Of a stretch of DNA of 64,000 bases, positions 11,301-24,261 are shown one piece after another. Numbering within the stretch: the stretch's first letter is position 1; each line of letters opens with the position of its first letter. Position numbers and translations under genes: made by a program. This DNA is from Primula veris (taxonomy: Eukaryota; Streptophyta; Magnoliopsida; Ericales; Primulaceae): contig OY821750.1 in the NCBI GenBank assembly GCA_963682055.1, positions 1,242,501 through 1,306,500 of the forward strand. Reading direction: 5' to 3'. The notes beneath the pieces were generated by a model. It was not told the DNA's origin, did no database searches, and saw only the letters and a program-made list of their open reading frames with translations.

Positions 11301-14300
11301 TTCTCCGCATACTCGTCATTTGGGCAGCGAACAATATTACTCTCTATCTAGAAAATTTCCAAAAAAAAACAGCTTGTATCATATTTATTTCCCAAATTGT
11401 TACTACCTGATAAAAAGGAAAAGTGAGTAGCTATTACCTGTTCAAGAGTGAGGTTTTTGTGATCAACCAATCCCTCTGGAAGTACAACTTTGTGAGCTTG
11501 TGACACATAAGCAAAAACCTGAGAATATATAGTAATAATCAATAATCAATCTTCTTAAAGGCATATCACTTGGATATTGAATTAATAATATGCTGAGTTG
11601 AGACTACAATCTCTTCAACTCCCAAACAAGAGGAAAAATCACTTCTGCAAAGCAACCTATGAGCTTTCAACAATGAGTACACCATGCGATTAGGCAATTA
11701 TGTTTCTTAGTAGACATATATCTGTACAAAATTGAAGACTTAGCCCACCAACCTATCAAAATTCACTGTTTAGAAACTAGTTTACACAAAATCCAATTTG
11801 TTCACTAACCTGTCAAAATTCATAAGTGCTTAGAAGTTAAAATTTAACGCTTGCTTACTAGTTCTTCCATTTTGTGTAGCTTGGTGCTTATTACACATGC
11901 GTGATGAAACGATTATGGTAAAATTGGTGCTTTAAAGTTAAAATTTAACACTGGTCTACTAATTGATCAATCTTGTGCAGATTGGTGCCTATCATACCGA
12001 CTTTGTCAAACAAGTGGTAAGCAACTTATTGCTTTTTGAGTTGAAAATTTAACATTGGTGAACTTTTTGTTCAATTTAGTTAGATCGTTGTGTAAAGTAG
12101 AAACTGAATAGTATACTGCGCTAATTGTTAAAAACCGAAAAACAAAATATGAAAAGACAAGAAGTATACTTCGATTCCCGAATGTAGCTTGAGGATTTTC
12201 TTAGCCAGAGCTCCTGCAGCAACCCTCCCAATAGTTTCTCTAGCCGAAGATCTACCTCCGCCCTGCATTATTTTATAATCAATAATATACACTTTTATAC
12301 GTATACCGACTAGCTTTAATACAAGATGATGATATGGTTATCAAAAACCTTACCTGTACCGATCTCACACCATACTTAAAATCGTAGGTCGCATCTGCAT
12401 GAGAAGGTCTATATGCCATTGACATTTCACTATAATCCTGTAATTGGAAACCCCATGATGTGAGTTCATAACACCGAATGCAGATACTAGTAAAAAAGAC
12501 ACTATAGTTTCTAACAAAAAATATGCCTAAAATAGATACAGGTTGCAACCAGGCACCAAAAGCCATACTCTTGTTTAACAGCTTAAGATTTAGAGAGAGA
12601 GAAAATGTTTATGTAAGCATGCTGCATGTAGTACATATCCTACATATATTCAGTGTAAAAATGAATACTTACATGTCCTCTCTGATCTGTATTGGGTACA
12701 GATACTTCGATTGGTGATCCAGTGGTCATCCCTGGGTTCATACATACAAAATAAGTTTTTTTTGTCAGGGTACTTAAAACCAAACTAATGAAAGAAGGAT
12801 TCGAGAAGAAGATATATAAAACACAACATATATAATACGTATATGCATGTCAATATATATAAATTCTAACCTTCAGCAACCCCGGATCTTATTTTACATG
12901 TATCAGTCTCTTTTCTTGGTGTAGTTATTCTGCTTTGACCAGGCCTCCTGAAAACAATAACACACTAGTTAGAAAACCGAGAATCTTATCTTAAATATCT
13001 TACTACACAAAACAACTAAAAGGTTAACTATTGTTTCTTAGGGATAAGCTGCTTCTAGTATTTCTCTTTGAGCAGTTTCTGTCACATTTTTATTGGGTCC
13101 TTTGTACTGCTGCTATGGTCGTTTTCAACTTTTTCGGGTTTAATAGATAATTTTCGGGTTTAATAGATAATAACTTAACAAATTAGAAACTCTTTTCAAG
13201 AAAGCAAACATTATTCTCATCATGTGTAAGTATCTTTTATAAATAAAGGCTGACAACTCCTAGAAGCTAGTTAAACGTCCTATCAAGGGCTTTTAAGTCG
13301 CGGCTAGGAAGCAAATAAGTTAAGACTTTTGAGGTTGAGATAAATCCAAGATCACCCAGCTTAAAGCTTCGAGCATTTTCAAGCTAAAAAAACAGAAAAT
13401 TTTGATTTTTTAACCTGTCATCCAAATTAACCTGCCATCCAAATACAGTGCGGATCCCAAGCAAACAAACAAAAAAGCTGAGCTTAAAAGTCGCAAGTAA
13501 ACAAGGCTTCCAGTTCAACAATAGTCCGTGAATCATGTTCCGAGCTAGCTCACACAATATTACGGAACAATTTAAGATAGAAAAGAAAATTAACCAATTT
13601 TAGGGTTCCTCCTTCGAAAGAGCCTTGAGATGGAAAATGTTACAGCTGGTAAAAACTACTACCTTCCAAGCTTAAGGTTTCTAGCTATTTCGGTCCAGAA
13701 AGCCATAAAAGATCGGCTTTTTGGCTGGTAATCCATAGACAGAACATATTCTAAGCAAAAAAGAGAGGAAGATGAGCCTAAAACTACAACCAAATAAGGG
13801 GTTATAATTCAACAATAGTCCGAAAATCAAGTTCTGGAGTCTGAAGTAACTCGTTAAATACTCTGGATAAACCTAAAACATAGAAGAAAGAGTTTCAAGT
13901 TCCTACCCCTAAAAGTTACTAACCTTCTATCAAGATCAACTTGTAAATCAGCTTCTGAAATTGGAATTCTAGGGGGAACCCCGTCAATAATACAACCCAC
14001 AGCTCCACCATGAGATTCTCCATATGTTGTAACGCGGTAATAAGTGCCAAATGTACTCCCAGATGCATGTATTTCTGCTCCAAAAATATAATGAGCAAAA
14101 AGAAGAAGAAGAAAACTCGCATTTCTGGATTTTATATCGTAAGGTAGCAAGTGTTTGACTGTTTGGAATACAAACATAAATCTTTTTCTTATTATTCATT
14201 ACGGTCTTGATTGGCTGAATTTATATTTTACTGGAAACCCAATAAGTTTCAACCCAATAAAAATGAATATATAAAAAAGACAGGTACGTAAAAAAAAACC

Positions 14301-16165
14301 CAATAAAATGGGCAAGTGATATTTCTATGAAAATCTAACAAAAGATAGGTATATAACTGGAAATATAAACACAATAAAAATCATAATATATATATATAGG
14401 GGAAGGTTATATGGACATCAACTTAGACATCAACTTTGATACTTTTTTGCAAAAACGCTCCAAATCAAGATTTGATTAATGCAAATCTCTACGGTTTCAC
14501 GACGGGAACACAAATACGCGTCTTGTTTTTTTTTTCCGAGATTTATAATGACATGTTTTGAATTTTTAAATTTTACCGTAATTTCCAAAACATGTCATTA
14601 TACATCTCGGGAAAAAAAATCTTAATAATTGGGTAAGTGACATTTCACTGAAAACCCAAAAAGCTCCAACAAAAGATAGATAAATAAATGGAATTATAAA
14701 CACAATCAAGATATTAAAAAAGAAAAAGGAAAAAAGGAGACAACCCGAGCTTATGAAAAGGAGATAATATAATAATTCTTATTAAATGGGCAAGTGATAA
14801 CTTATTTCATTCAAAACCCAATAAGCTACAACAAAAGACAGAGATATATGGAATTATAAACACAATGAAGATTATTAAAAATAAAAAATAAAAGTAGACA
14901 AACCGAGCTTGGTTGGTTGTATAGTTAATTTATAATTAATAGTCTTATATGCTAAATACCTAATTTGTACTATATATTTTTAACAATCCTTATAAGATGG
15001 GAAAATGATATTTCATTGAAAACCCAATAGGCTACAACAAAGGATATATATATAAATAAAACTATAAACACAATAAAAATCCTAATAAAAATGGGCAAGT
15101 GATACTTATTTCATTGAAACCCCAAAAAGCTCCAACAAAAGATAGATACATATAAATAAATAAAAGCAGGTAAATAATAGTCCTAATAAAATGGGCCAAG
15201 TAATATTTCATTGAAAACCCAATATTCTCCAACAAAAGATAGATAAATATACCAAAAAGACAGGTAAGTAAAAATCCTAAATTGCTAAAACGACAAAGTT
15301 GAAAAAACTTCTATTCAATCAAATTAAATTTGACGATATGAAATGCACGTATTTTTGTACTGGACAAGTAACAAGGAACGGAGTGAGTATTTGTATTTCA
15401 AATAAAACCCAAAAAGGCTCCAACAAAAGATAGATACATATAAATAAAATAAAAACAGGTAAATAATAATCCTAATAAAATGGGCCAAATGATATTTCAT
15501 TGAAAACCCAATATTCTCCAACAAAAAATAGAACAAAAATAAATGAAAGGAAGTAAAAATCATAATAAAATCGGCATTTCATTGAAAACCGAAAAGGCTC
15601 CAACAAAAGTTAGATATATAAATGGAACTATAAACACAATAAAAATCCTAATAAAATCGGCAAGTGATACTTATTTCAAATAAAACCCAAAAAGGCTCCA
15701 ACAAAAGATAGATACATATAAATAAAATAAAAACAGGTAAATAATAATCCTAATAAAATGGGCCAAATGATATTTCATTGAAAACCCAATATTCTCCAAC
15801 AAAAAATAGAACAAAAATAAATGAAAGGAAGTAAAAATCATAATAAAATCGGCATTTCATTGAAAACCCAAAAACATAGGTAAGTAAAAAAAAATTCTTA
15901 ATAATTGGGTAAGTGATATTTCATTAAAAACCCAATATTCTACAACAAAAGATAGATAAATAAATGGAATTATAAACACAATAAATATATTTAAAACAAA
16001 TATAGAAAAAAAAAAAAGAGACAAACCGAGTTTATGAGAAGAGGAACGGCGAGAAATGAAATGAACGGTGGAAGATGAGATTTTACGAAGATCAGACGGC
16101 TGTAAAGAACCCAAATCACAAGATTTGAAACCCAGAAAATGTTTAGTAGAGAGAGATTGTGCCAT
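8339..16165 (-). CDS. CS: Chorismate synthase, plastid precursor, complete
   Basis: Converts 5-enolpyruvylshikimate-3-phosphate to chorismate, the last step of the plastid shikimate pathway, using reduced FMN. Thirteen exons on the minus strand, in transcript order: 16165-16027, 14074-13924, 12947-12871, 12731-12673, 12437-12354, 12262-12170, 11518-11438, 11347-11216, 10596-10494, 9894-9800, 9717-9652, 9133-9049, 8487-8339. They sum to 1314 nt, 437 residues, normal for plants. Exon 1 encodes a Ser-rich transit peptide ([15 protein letters not shown]...). Family signatures are present: [97 protein letters not shown] and [15 protein letters not shown]. All borders are GT/AG and phases agree. 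Intron 1 (1952 bp) is packed with repeats and intron 11 (9134-9651) holds repeated AAGCT-rich words, probably an old element. The final residues ([10 protein letters not shown]) are not conserved. Confidence 0.96.
14216..16010. repeat. Degenerate tandem repeats filling intron 1 of chorismate synthase
   Basis: About a dozen copies of a variable 80-165 bp unit, each with words like AATGGGCAAGTGATATTTCA, TTGAAAACCCAATA and CTCCAACAAAAGATAGATA followed by AATAAAAATCCTAATAAAAT. One long stretch of about 196 bp occurs twice almost unchanged, at 15395-15590 and 15673-15868, a recent internal duplication. A separate foldback sits within the array at about 14530-14617. Confidence 0.88.
14530..14617. 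repeat. Foldback (inverted repeat) in chorismate synthase intron 1
   Basis: The left arm holds CCGAGATTTATAATGACATG and the right arm holds the reverse complement of CCGAGATGTATAATGACATG; arms are about 30 bp with one or two mismatches around a 25-base AT-rich loop. It looks like the core of a small foldback element that interrupted the tandem array. Confidence 0.8.
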
Positions 16166-16214
16166 TTTCCCACTTTCTTCACCTAACCCTCTCTCTATAT
16201 CTATATATTTGTAT

Positions 16215-16227
16215 CTATATATTTATA
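16215..16227 (-). promoter_or_regulatory. Possible TATA box for chorismate synthase
   Basis: On the minus strand TATAAATATATAG lies 50-62 bases upstream of the ATG at 16165. The surrounding run of TATATAGATA-like words makes the exact box uncertain. Confidence 0.3.
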
Positions 16228-16313
16228 TGTGTGTGTGTATGTATTTACGTGTTGGTGTTTGGTGGGGAAAAAAATACTTCAAATTTATATGTGATATATT
16301 AATTTTAACAAAT

Positions 16314-17120
16314 TTAGGCCATGTATGTTTGGTATAACTTTTTTTTTTTTTTTTTATATTTTTTTAGCTTTTTTATTTTAAAAATTCACATACGTTTGGT
16401 AGGACTGAGTTCGGTCCGGTTCGGTTCGTTTTTTACAAAACCGAAACCGAACAGATTTTTCGGTTCGGTTTTTTTTTGTTTCGGCCTTTTTATTTTTTGG
16501 ACCGAACCGAACTGGTTTTTTTCGGTCCAGTTTCAGTTTTTTCAGTTTTATTTTTGGTTTTTCGGTCTTTTTCAGGTTTTTTTGGTTTTTCGGTTCCGTT
16601 TTATTGTAAACCGAAACAAAACCGAAAAGGTTTCGAATGGTTTCAGTCTTTTTTTGTTCGGTTTTTCTGGGTTTTCGCCCAACCTTAGCGTTTGGTATAA
16701 TTGTTTTTTTTAGCTTTTAAAAATCTAGATTTTTGAAGAATATAACTAGAAAAACTAAAGGAAAAAAAGACACACATTTTGGAGAGATTTTGGTAGCTTT
16801 ATTGCCACAATTTTAAAAATTTAAATGAATATTAATCTTATCTCAAATAAAATTTTATTCGTATACGTGCTACTTGCTCGTTTAAATATGATATTTTGAA
16901 AATTTATCAAGAAAATGTCTTATAAATTTATTTTGATTGAAAAAACAAAATGTTATTAGCTAATGCCAAAAATTAATACGTTGATTGAAAGTTAGCTTTT
17001 TTAAGTTTTTGTCAAACACTCATGTATATTTTGAAATGCAATATTTTTTTCTACTGCTTTCTGAAAACAGCTTTTTGACTAAATTTTTGACTAAAAAAGT
17101 TGATAACAAACGGACCCTCA
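16314..17120. mobile_element. Possible degenerate hAT-like element hosting a nested CCGAA element
   Basis: The left end TAGGCCATGTATGTTTGGTA and the right end (reverse complement TGAGGGTCCGTTTGTTAT) are imperfect inverted repeats of the type seen at ends of many plant hAT miniature elements. No clear 8-bp target duplication was found, so limits are approximate. The CCGAA element at 16400-16687 lies inside it. Confidence 0.35.
16400..16687 (-). mobile_element. CCGAA-rich hAT-like miniature element, copy 1
   Basis: Starts TAGGACTGAGTTCGGTCCGG and ends CGCCCAACCTTA; built almost wholly of CGGTTCGGTTT-type words. Flanked by ACGTTTGG (16392-16399) and GCGTTTGG (16688-16695), an 8-bp target duplication with one mismatch. 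It has no coding potential; long open frames across it come from low-complexity sequence. Strand is given relative to the CCGAA orientation. Confidence 0.82.
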
Positions 17121-17418
17121 AGTTATTGATACGGTAAACAAAATAACGGAATTATACTCATATTATCTTACCTGTCACGTAATGAGTGTAGTTCTGTCAC
17201 CATCCGTCAAAAATAAATTTTCAAACATGAGATATATTGACCGTAATTTCATTGATTTGTGGTGTCAGACCATTAATTGGACGAAAATTGATAATTCGAT
17301 ATCTAAATTGTTAACCACCGATAATTAAATATACTAAACGTGTTTTTTCTCGTCGTGTTTAGTTTATTTGTAAATAATAGTTTATATGCTAAATGGCTAA
17401 TTTGTACATGGTGCTATA

Positions 17419-17731
17419 TAGGGCTAGGCGAAAAATCGAAAAAACCGAACCGAACCGAACCGATAACCGAACCAAAAAAACCCGAAAAAGACCGAAACCG
17501 AAAAATCAAAAAAATTTCGGGTCGGTTTCGATTTTCAGTAAAACCGAACCGAAAAAGACCAAAAAATAAAAAATAAAACTGAAAAATAACCAAAAAAACC
17601 GAAACTGGACCGAACAAACCGGTCCGGTTCGGTCCAAAAAATAAAAAGACCGAAATCGAAAAAAACCGAACCGAAAAATATGTTCGGTTTCGGTTTTGCC
17701 AAAAAACCGAACCGGACCGAACCCAGCACTA
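17419..17731 (+). mobile_element. CCGAA-rich hAT-like miniature element, copy 2
   Basis: Starts TAGGGCTAGGCGAAAAATCG and ends GGACCGAACCCAGCACTA. Flanks GTGCTATA (17411-17418) and GTGTTATA (17732-17739) form an 8-bp target duplication with one mismatch. It is in the opposite orientation to copy 1. Confidence 0.85.
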
Positions 17732-17739
17732 GTGTTATA

Positions 17740-19020
17740 TGCTTTTAACAATGGATGTCATATTCTTTGGAAATTCTCAATTTAGTCTGTCTGGTCTCCA
17801 TATATGAACTTAAAACATAGTTTTACTAATTTATCCATACAATACATTTCCCGATTTATATCTTGTACTAATTTTTTTTCTGATTCGTAATTCATGTTTC
17901 TTTGTCCGGAAAAAAAAATGATACCTTACTTCCGATAAGTGAATTGTTAATGGAAAAAATAAACGTCGGTCACTACCTTGAATATAACATGCTCATTCTA
18001 GCTTTTGAAAAACTAGATGGACCAAGATAGAAATTGCCAATTTATTTGATTATTATTTGTAAATAAGTTATTGAACAGTGAATTAGATTTTTTATTGATA
18101 TTCTACAATTTAAAAAATACATATATATATATATATATATATAAATATATGAATGTGGAAAATGGTAGATAAGTGGTTGGTGGAAAATGGTAGGATGACT
18201 AAATAGGGTTGGTGTAATAGCTAAAAGTATTGTTGAAAAAATAAAAGGGGTTTGGTGAGTTGAGCAATACTCTACTAATATTAGTATACTTATTAACCAA
18301 ATACCAAAACTCTAGTTTACCTTTATTTTATAATCCTAAATACTCCTACCTACCCTCAATATTTATTTATTTAGGGAATAGTACAACGATATAGGAGTAA
18401 CCGTACCAATTTTCTTACATTTTTTTTTTATATTTAAGTTAATTAGCATCACTTTTATATTTTTAGGTTAACGGTTTAACTTTATACATTTTTCAGTTTT
18501 CCTGTCAAATTTATTATCATAACTAAATATTACTATATTTTAATATAATTCTATCAATTTTTTTCAACCTAAATTAATTTACTAGAGCAACCACATTAAA
18601 TAACTTACAAGTTTTCTCGTATTTAAAGTAAAATGTATACTTTTACAACTTATAAGGAAACATTTTGGTTTATACAAATTATCAGTTTTTTTTTTAATCA
18701 ATTTCTCTATCAAAACTATACAATTCATGTTTTTGTTATTTTATTAATTTATATGTGAAAAGTACAAATAAAGAAGAGAGAATAAGATAAAAGTAAGAGA
18801 GATAAATTATTATTTTAATTATAAAGGAACATCTTGATATCTTATATTTGAGGGATATTTGAGTTCATGTAAATTTAAGTTAATGTATAAGCAAATTGAT
18901 GCGTGTACAATTTTAGAACAATTTCATCATATTTAAGGTAAATGAGTCATATAAGTGAACTGATGCGAGTGCTGTTATAAAAACATGGTCTTAACTCTTT
19001 TTAAGTCTATAAGGCTTTAA
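17740..19020. other. AT-rich intergenic DNA
   Basis: No gene seen. It contains a (TA)n run at about 18119-18142 and scattered low-complexity AT sequence. Confidence 0.6.
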
Positions 19021-19025
19021 AAATT

Positions 19026-19261
19026 AGTCAATCCGTTCCCAATTAATTGTATTATGTGAAATTACATGCAATTTTAATCGGATTATAACATGTATCAAAA
19101 TTGTCGAAATAATTTTTCTTAAAACTAAATCATATAATTTAATGTTTGAACTATATGATTAACTTTTGAAAATTTTTATTTCGACAATTTTGATACATGT
19201 CATTGACCGATCAAAATTGTATGTAGTTTGTAATAATAATTAATCGGGACCGACGGGAGTA
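19026..19261. mobile_element. Stowaway-like MITE, copy 1 (degenerate)
   Basis: A foldback element with inner words CATGTATCAAAATTGTCGAA and AATTTTGATACATGTCA. Its right end GGGACCGACGGGAGTA resembles the inverted CTCCCTCCGTTCC terminus; the left end GTCAATCCGTTCCC is mutated. It matches the family at 21543, 46097 and 61208. Confidence 0.75.
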
Positions 19262-21056
19262 TTGATTTAGTGAAGGAGGCAATTCACTAATCCAAAATTG
19301 TTTCTATACCGAATATAATATATTGCCATTCGTTTTATAATATATGATTGAGGTATTTTCGAAGATTCAAATGACGGAAATTTGGAAAACGAGTAATTAT
19401 TACTAAAATGTAATCGGATTTTTTTAATTTAGATACAGTCGTACATACTTGTACACAAATAGAAAGGAGTCTAATAGAGACAAATTAAAAATAACAAAAA
19501 AACTCTTTTATCTCTTTGATCTTTGTCCTCAAATATATTCTAGCTCGGTTATCTGTTTTTTGAACGGTTTACATCGACGCATAGGTATATAGAGGAATAA
19601 TCTGAGGTATGTACTATCCTTTGTATCCCAACTTTTCTATACTAAAGTCGTCCATCGTGTTCATGAGAAGTCGGGGCATGACACTTTGCAACACTTATAA
19701 AGTGTGACAATAGTTTTCATTTTCTTTCCTTTTTTTTGTGCTATTCTTGGATAAGAAATAGACATACCATTGTACTTATTCTTGCTTCAAATTACATTGA
19801 TTAGTTTCGAATTGTTGTATTGATATACCTTTGTCATGTTTTTTTGTCAAAAAGAGGGAGAAATGAGTATGATTGAGGGGGAGTTTTATGGTTAATTGAT
19901 TATTTGTTCTCCAAAAAAAAAAACAGAACTCGTTATAGGCAAAAGAGCACCCGCAAATTCTTGGAGTAAGATGGAGAATTAAAAAAAAAAAACAAAGAAG
20001 TTGTAACTGAAACAAAGTATTAGTTATAACTGAAACGCGTAACAACATTCGAAATATTAGGGAAGCGTATTTTTCAAATTCACTCGTTGCTTTTATGCTT
20101 CAAATTTGCTACTAAAATGAAAAATAGTGTTCCATGTTAGTTTGGTACTTTGCATCATATATTTTAAAATATGGACATAGACATTATCTTAGTGATTGCT
20201 CATATTAAAATGTTGTACGTAATAGTTATCACTTGTCCATTTTTAAAATTGGTGTTTCCAGTATAATATTAGAACATACTCCCAACAAATATTATGAATA
20301 TATCAATAAGAGAAACACCATTATTCCGCAACGACGTTATAACAAGAGTCCTTGAGTGTGTCATTCACAAGAGTTTGTTCGAGCATTATTCCGCAACGTT
20401 ATTGTTAGTCTATCGATTCACAATAGATGTCTTGAGTGTGTCCCTAGCCGCAAGAAATGCATATTTTGTGTATACATTTGGGAGGATATTAGTCTTTGCA
20501 CGAACCGATCCATATTGTAAATTCATAATTCAGATTAAATATATAATTTGTTAAAAGAACATTTCCAGCTTGGCTTGCATGTGTCTAGCTAGCTATCATG
20601 ACATGGGCATTTAATTTAGTCGCCGTGATTGTCCTCTCCGTTCATCGTCACGTTACTTCCGAAAAACATTTCATTGTTGTTCGTTATTAATGCTCATTCA
20701 CTTATTAGTCGTCCCATTGTATCTCGATGAGCTGACTCATGTCGATCTCAACCCTATTATAAGTATCTTTACAAACAATCTGAGCCTAAAAGAACAAGAA
20801 GAGATGGGGTTCATATATAACCAAATTGTTAGCTTGCATGGAAGTTTAATGTGTCTATATGTATTGGGATGGGGAAAGAGTATTAGAATCCACTTATAAA
20901 ATATATGAAAAAGTACTCTTGATTGGTTATTTTGGAGACCTCAAATGAAAGAGAATAATACGAGAATTTCGGTGCTTGAAAGCCGAATTAATAATTTGAT
21001 CTTGAAATTGAAGAAAAAGAAAGAAGAAAAATGAACCTAGAGCTGCATATGGATAT
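19262..21056. other. AT-rich intergenic DNA
   Basis: No recognisable gene. Two open frames near 20294-20899 have no family resemblance I can name and no splice or promoter context. The words ATTATTCCGCAACG and CTTGAGTGTGTC are each repeated once near 20318-20445, a small degenerate duplication. Confidence 0.5.
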
Positions 21057-21411
21057 TAGGGCTGGGTTCAGTCCGGTCCCTTCCGGTTCGGTTTTTGGCA
21101 AAAACGAAACCGAGCATATTTTTCGGTTCGGTTTTTTTCGGTTTCGATTTTTTTATTTTTTGGACCGAACCGGACCGGTTTTCTCGGTCCAGTTTCGGTT
21201 TTTTCCGGTTATTTTTCGGTTTTATTTTTTATTTTTCGGTCTTTTTCGGGGTTTTTCGGTTTTTTTCGGTCTTTTTTGGGTTTCGGTCTTTTTCGGTTCG
21301 GTTTTACTTAAAACCGAAACCGACTCAAATTTTTTTTGGTTTTTCGGTTTCTCTTTTTTTCGGTTCGGTTATCGGTTCGGTTCGGTTTTTCCGGTTTTTC
21401 GCCGATCCCTA
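21057..21411 (-). mobile_element. CCGAA-rich hAT-like miniature element, copy 3
   Basis: Starts TAGGGCTGGGTTCAGTCCGG and ends TTCGCCGATCCCTA. It is flanked by a perfect 8-bp direct repeat, ATGGATAT, at 21049-21056 and 21412-21419. This is the clearest insertion of the family in the window and defines its ends. Confidence 0.93.
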
Positions 21412-21542
21412 ATGGATATCGTCTCAACATGGAAATTAAACAAGGTACTAAAGGAAAAAATGGTCAATAAGTTTGTCAATGTATCTTGCTAAGTTTTGTT
21501 TATGTTTAGATTGCAAATGAAGTGTTTCTTTGTAATTATATA

Positions 21543-21777
21543 GTCCCTCCGCTCCTATTTAATTGTTGATTATAAAATTACGTGTAATTTTGACCGACTT
21601 ATAACTTGTATCAAAATTGTCGAAATATTTTTTTGTAAAATATAATTATAAAATTTAATATTTGAACTATATGATCAACTTCTGAAAATTTCATTACGAC
21701 AATTTTGATACAAGTTCTTAGCCGGTCAAAATTGCACGTAATTTCGTAATAGATAATTAAATAGGAACGGAGAGAAT
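21543..21777. mobile_element. Stowaway-like MITE, copy 2
   Basis: Begins GTCCCTCCGCTCCTATTTAA and ends with the near-inverted AATAGGAACGGAGAGAA. The inner inverted words ACTTGTATCAAAATTGTCG and GACAATTTTGATACAAGT make the whole element a hairpin. Same family as 19026, 46097 and 61208. Confidence 0.85.
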
Positions 21778-22214
21778 CATACTATTTTGTGTATTTTCTT
21801 GCAACTCTATGAAATATACTGTATACATGTATACATATAAATACAATTACTTATTTTGGACATTGATTTCCAGATATGAAATTATTGTTAGGTTTTTTTG
21901 TATGCATAATTTAATTTTAGATTAAGACTTGCTTATTCGAGGTAACTAGTTCAAAAAATAGTTGAAATAATATTTGATAAACTGCTGATTTATTCCTTAA
22001 AAAAACTGGGGATCATCAATCTGAATATTGATTGCAAACCCAAATGTTTGGACCAACTTAATTTTTCTCTTTACACAAAAAATAAACTTAACATTGCATA
22101 TATAGATTACAATATTTTCACTAAAAATTATGTTTTTTTTTTATACTGGCATATGAATGCCTTGTTACAAAATAAATTAAAGCTAAGGAAAAACAACAAA
22201 AGAAAACTCAATAT

Positions 22215-22556
22215 AAGGACCGGAAAATGTCCGATCCGGTTCGGTTTTTGGCAAAACCGAAACCGAAACCGGACCGGTTAGCTTTTTTTCGGTTTCGGTC
22301 TTTTTATTTTTTGGACCGAACCGGACCGGTTTTTTCGGTCCGGTTTCAGTTTTTTTCGGTTATTTTTCGGTATTATTTTTTATTTTTCGGTCTTTTTCGG
22401 TTTTTTCCGGGTTTTTTCGGTCTTTTTCGGTTTCGGTTTTTTTCGGTTCGGTTTTACTGAAAACCGAAACCGACCCGAATTTTTTTCGTTTTTTCGGTTT
22501 CGGTCTTTTTTGGTTTTTTTCGGTTCGGTTTTTTCATTTTTTCGCCCAGACCTTTT
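22215..22556 (-). mobile_element. CCGAA-rich hAT-like miniature element, copy 4 (ends decayed)
   Basis: The body is the same as the other copies (CCGGTTCGGTTTTTGGCAAA, then GGACCGAACCGGACCGGTT), and it ends TTCGCCCAGACC. The TAGGG terminus is mutated on both sides and no target duplication can be read, so limits are approximate. Confidence 0.75.
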
Positions 22557-24255
22557 GGTTCTGCGATGAAATTTTCACTTAATTAGAAAACAACTTTGTG
22601 AATTGTAATGAAATTTACGGATTCTTTTTTGCTGCCCTACTTTTTTTTTTAGCTTATCGTCATTGTTTTTTATCCAATAACCTAAAAAAAATTATGTAAA
22701 TATTACTATGTAGTATTACCTACATACACTCGATAACACGAGTAGTTAAAAAAAAGTTACCAATGCGATTACAATACGTTATTTTAAAGTAATACTACAG
22801 TAAACCCGATAAATGTGTGTCACCCATTAAAAACCTAACACCTATTAATGAACCAAAAATAACTACTAACCTAAAATTAATTTAAAATTAAAACTAAAAT
22901 ATTATATTGGTTGACACACCACCCTAAATTATAGTGCAGCGTATGAAGAAAAAAATAAAATTCAAATTTATCAACCGTATCAAAAAAATATCGGATGTAT
23001 TTCAAGTACGTTACGTAAAAAAAAAAAAAAATCAAATTTATCAACCGTACCGAAAAAGTATCGGATATGTAATCGTATCAACCATTTTTTGACTTACATT
23101 TTTTTCATAGCTTTTGTTGACCATACTGAATTGTTTTTATTCAAAGACTAATAAAAAAACTAGAATAGACTATTCTAGAAAAATTAGGACAGCAAAAATG
23201 AATCCAAAATTTACCAGTATCTAAATTCATATTTATTTAATCCTCTGGTGTAAGTATCATAGACAATGTGCATTTAGTTTGGAGTTTGTGTGGATGGCAA
23301 AAAACAAAGTACGATCATTCTATATATATTATTTGCTTTTTCATGAAAACGTCATCTTTTTTGACCTACTGCATGGACTGTATATATCACATACTGTGGT
23401 ACATAATACAATCACTAAAATAAAAATAAAAAATTCATTTACCATCGGTTTGCTTGCTGAAAACTGTTGGTAAAGCGAGCGTCGCTAAATTTCAGCAACA
23501 GAATAACAACTAATTCTGTTCCTAAACTGTGGTTAAAATTTAGCGACACTCGATTTACCAACAGTTTTCAAAAAGTAAAATGTTGATAAATGAACTTTTT
23601 CTTGTAGTCGTGTGAACCAATAGAATTTTAAGAATGACCAATACGTCTATAGTTTGTTCATTTTATCGTTTTTTTTTTTCATATGTATTTAATTATTATT
23701 TTTTTAAATGAACTTTCTATTTTATTTCTAAAGTATTTTTTAAATTTTTTTTATAAAATTTGACTTGTTATATTTTCTGGGTATTTATTAATATTACTAC
23801 CCTATAAATTGCCGAAACAAACAATATACCTAAAATATCGAAAAAAAATTACGAAAAAAAATGAAAAAAGCGATAATTATGATCAAAACTTGACGTATAT
23901 AACATGAACATATGTGAACCGATAATAACACATTACATTTTCAATAAAATGAAAATAATAATGTGGTCCATATTCCTATAATATTTTGTAGATTCTTGTA
24001 TAGGTTTAAACTGTCACCACCTTGATTAATTTTTCATATCTATCTCTGCTTTATAGAAAACCCTTGGCCCAGTTTCCCAACACAAAGCTGATATAACTTT
24101 TTTATGCTTAGAAAAATCATCATCAACTTAAAAAGAAGAATCATACATAAGAATACTTTTTAGACCTATGAAATAGTACTAGTGTATAGTATTTATTTAG
24201 AGGAAATATTTTTCGTTTCACAATGTAATACTAATTAAACAGAATGAATTAGTTT
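22557..24255. other. AT-rich intergenic DNA with a CACTA-like MITE remnant
   Basis: No gene seen. At about 23413-23612 an imperfect foldback starts CACTAAAATAAAAAT and ends TTTTTCTTGTAGTCGTG, with inner inverted words TAAAATTTAGCGACACTCG and GCGAGCGTCGCTAAATTT. It resembles the element at 37226-37414 but has no clear target duplication. Confidence 0.55.
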
Positions 24256-24261
24256 ATATGA

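Noticed and set aside
16321..16713. Open frame of 130 codons (Phe/Gly-rich) on the plus strand
   Set aside because: It is the translation of the CCGAA-rich element at 16400-16687; similar frames appear in every copy and in several frames at once.
20294..20899. Two adjacent open frames that might be a small gene
   Set aside because: No family resemblance, no splice or promoter signals, separated by stops; AT-rich background.
21031..21492. Open frame of 153 codons
   Set aside because: Runs through the CCGAA-rich element at 21057-21411; low-complexity composition, no gene context.
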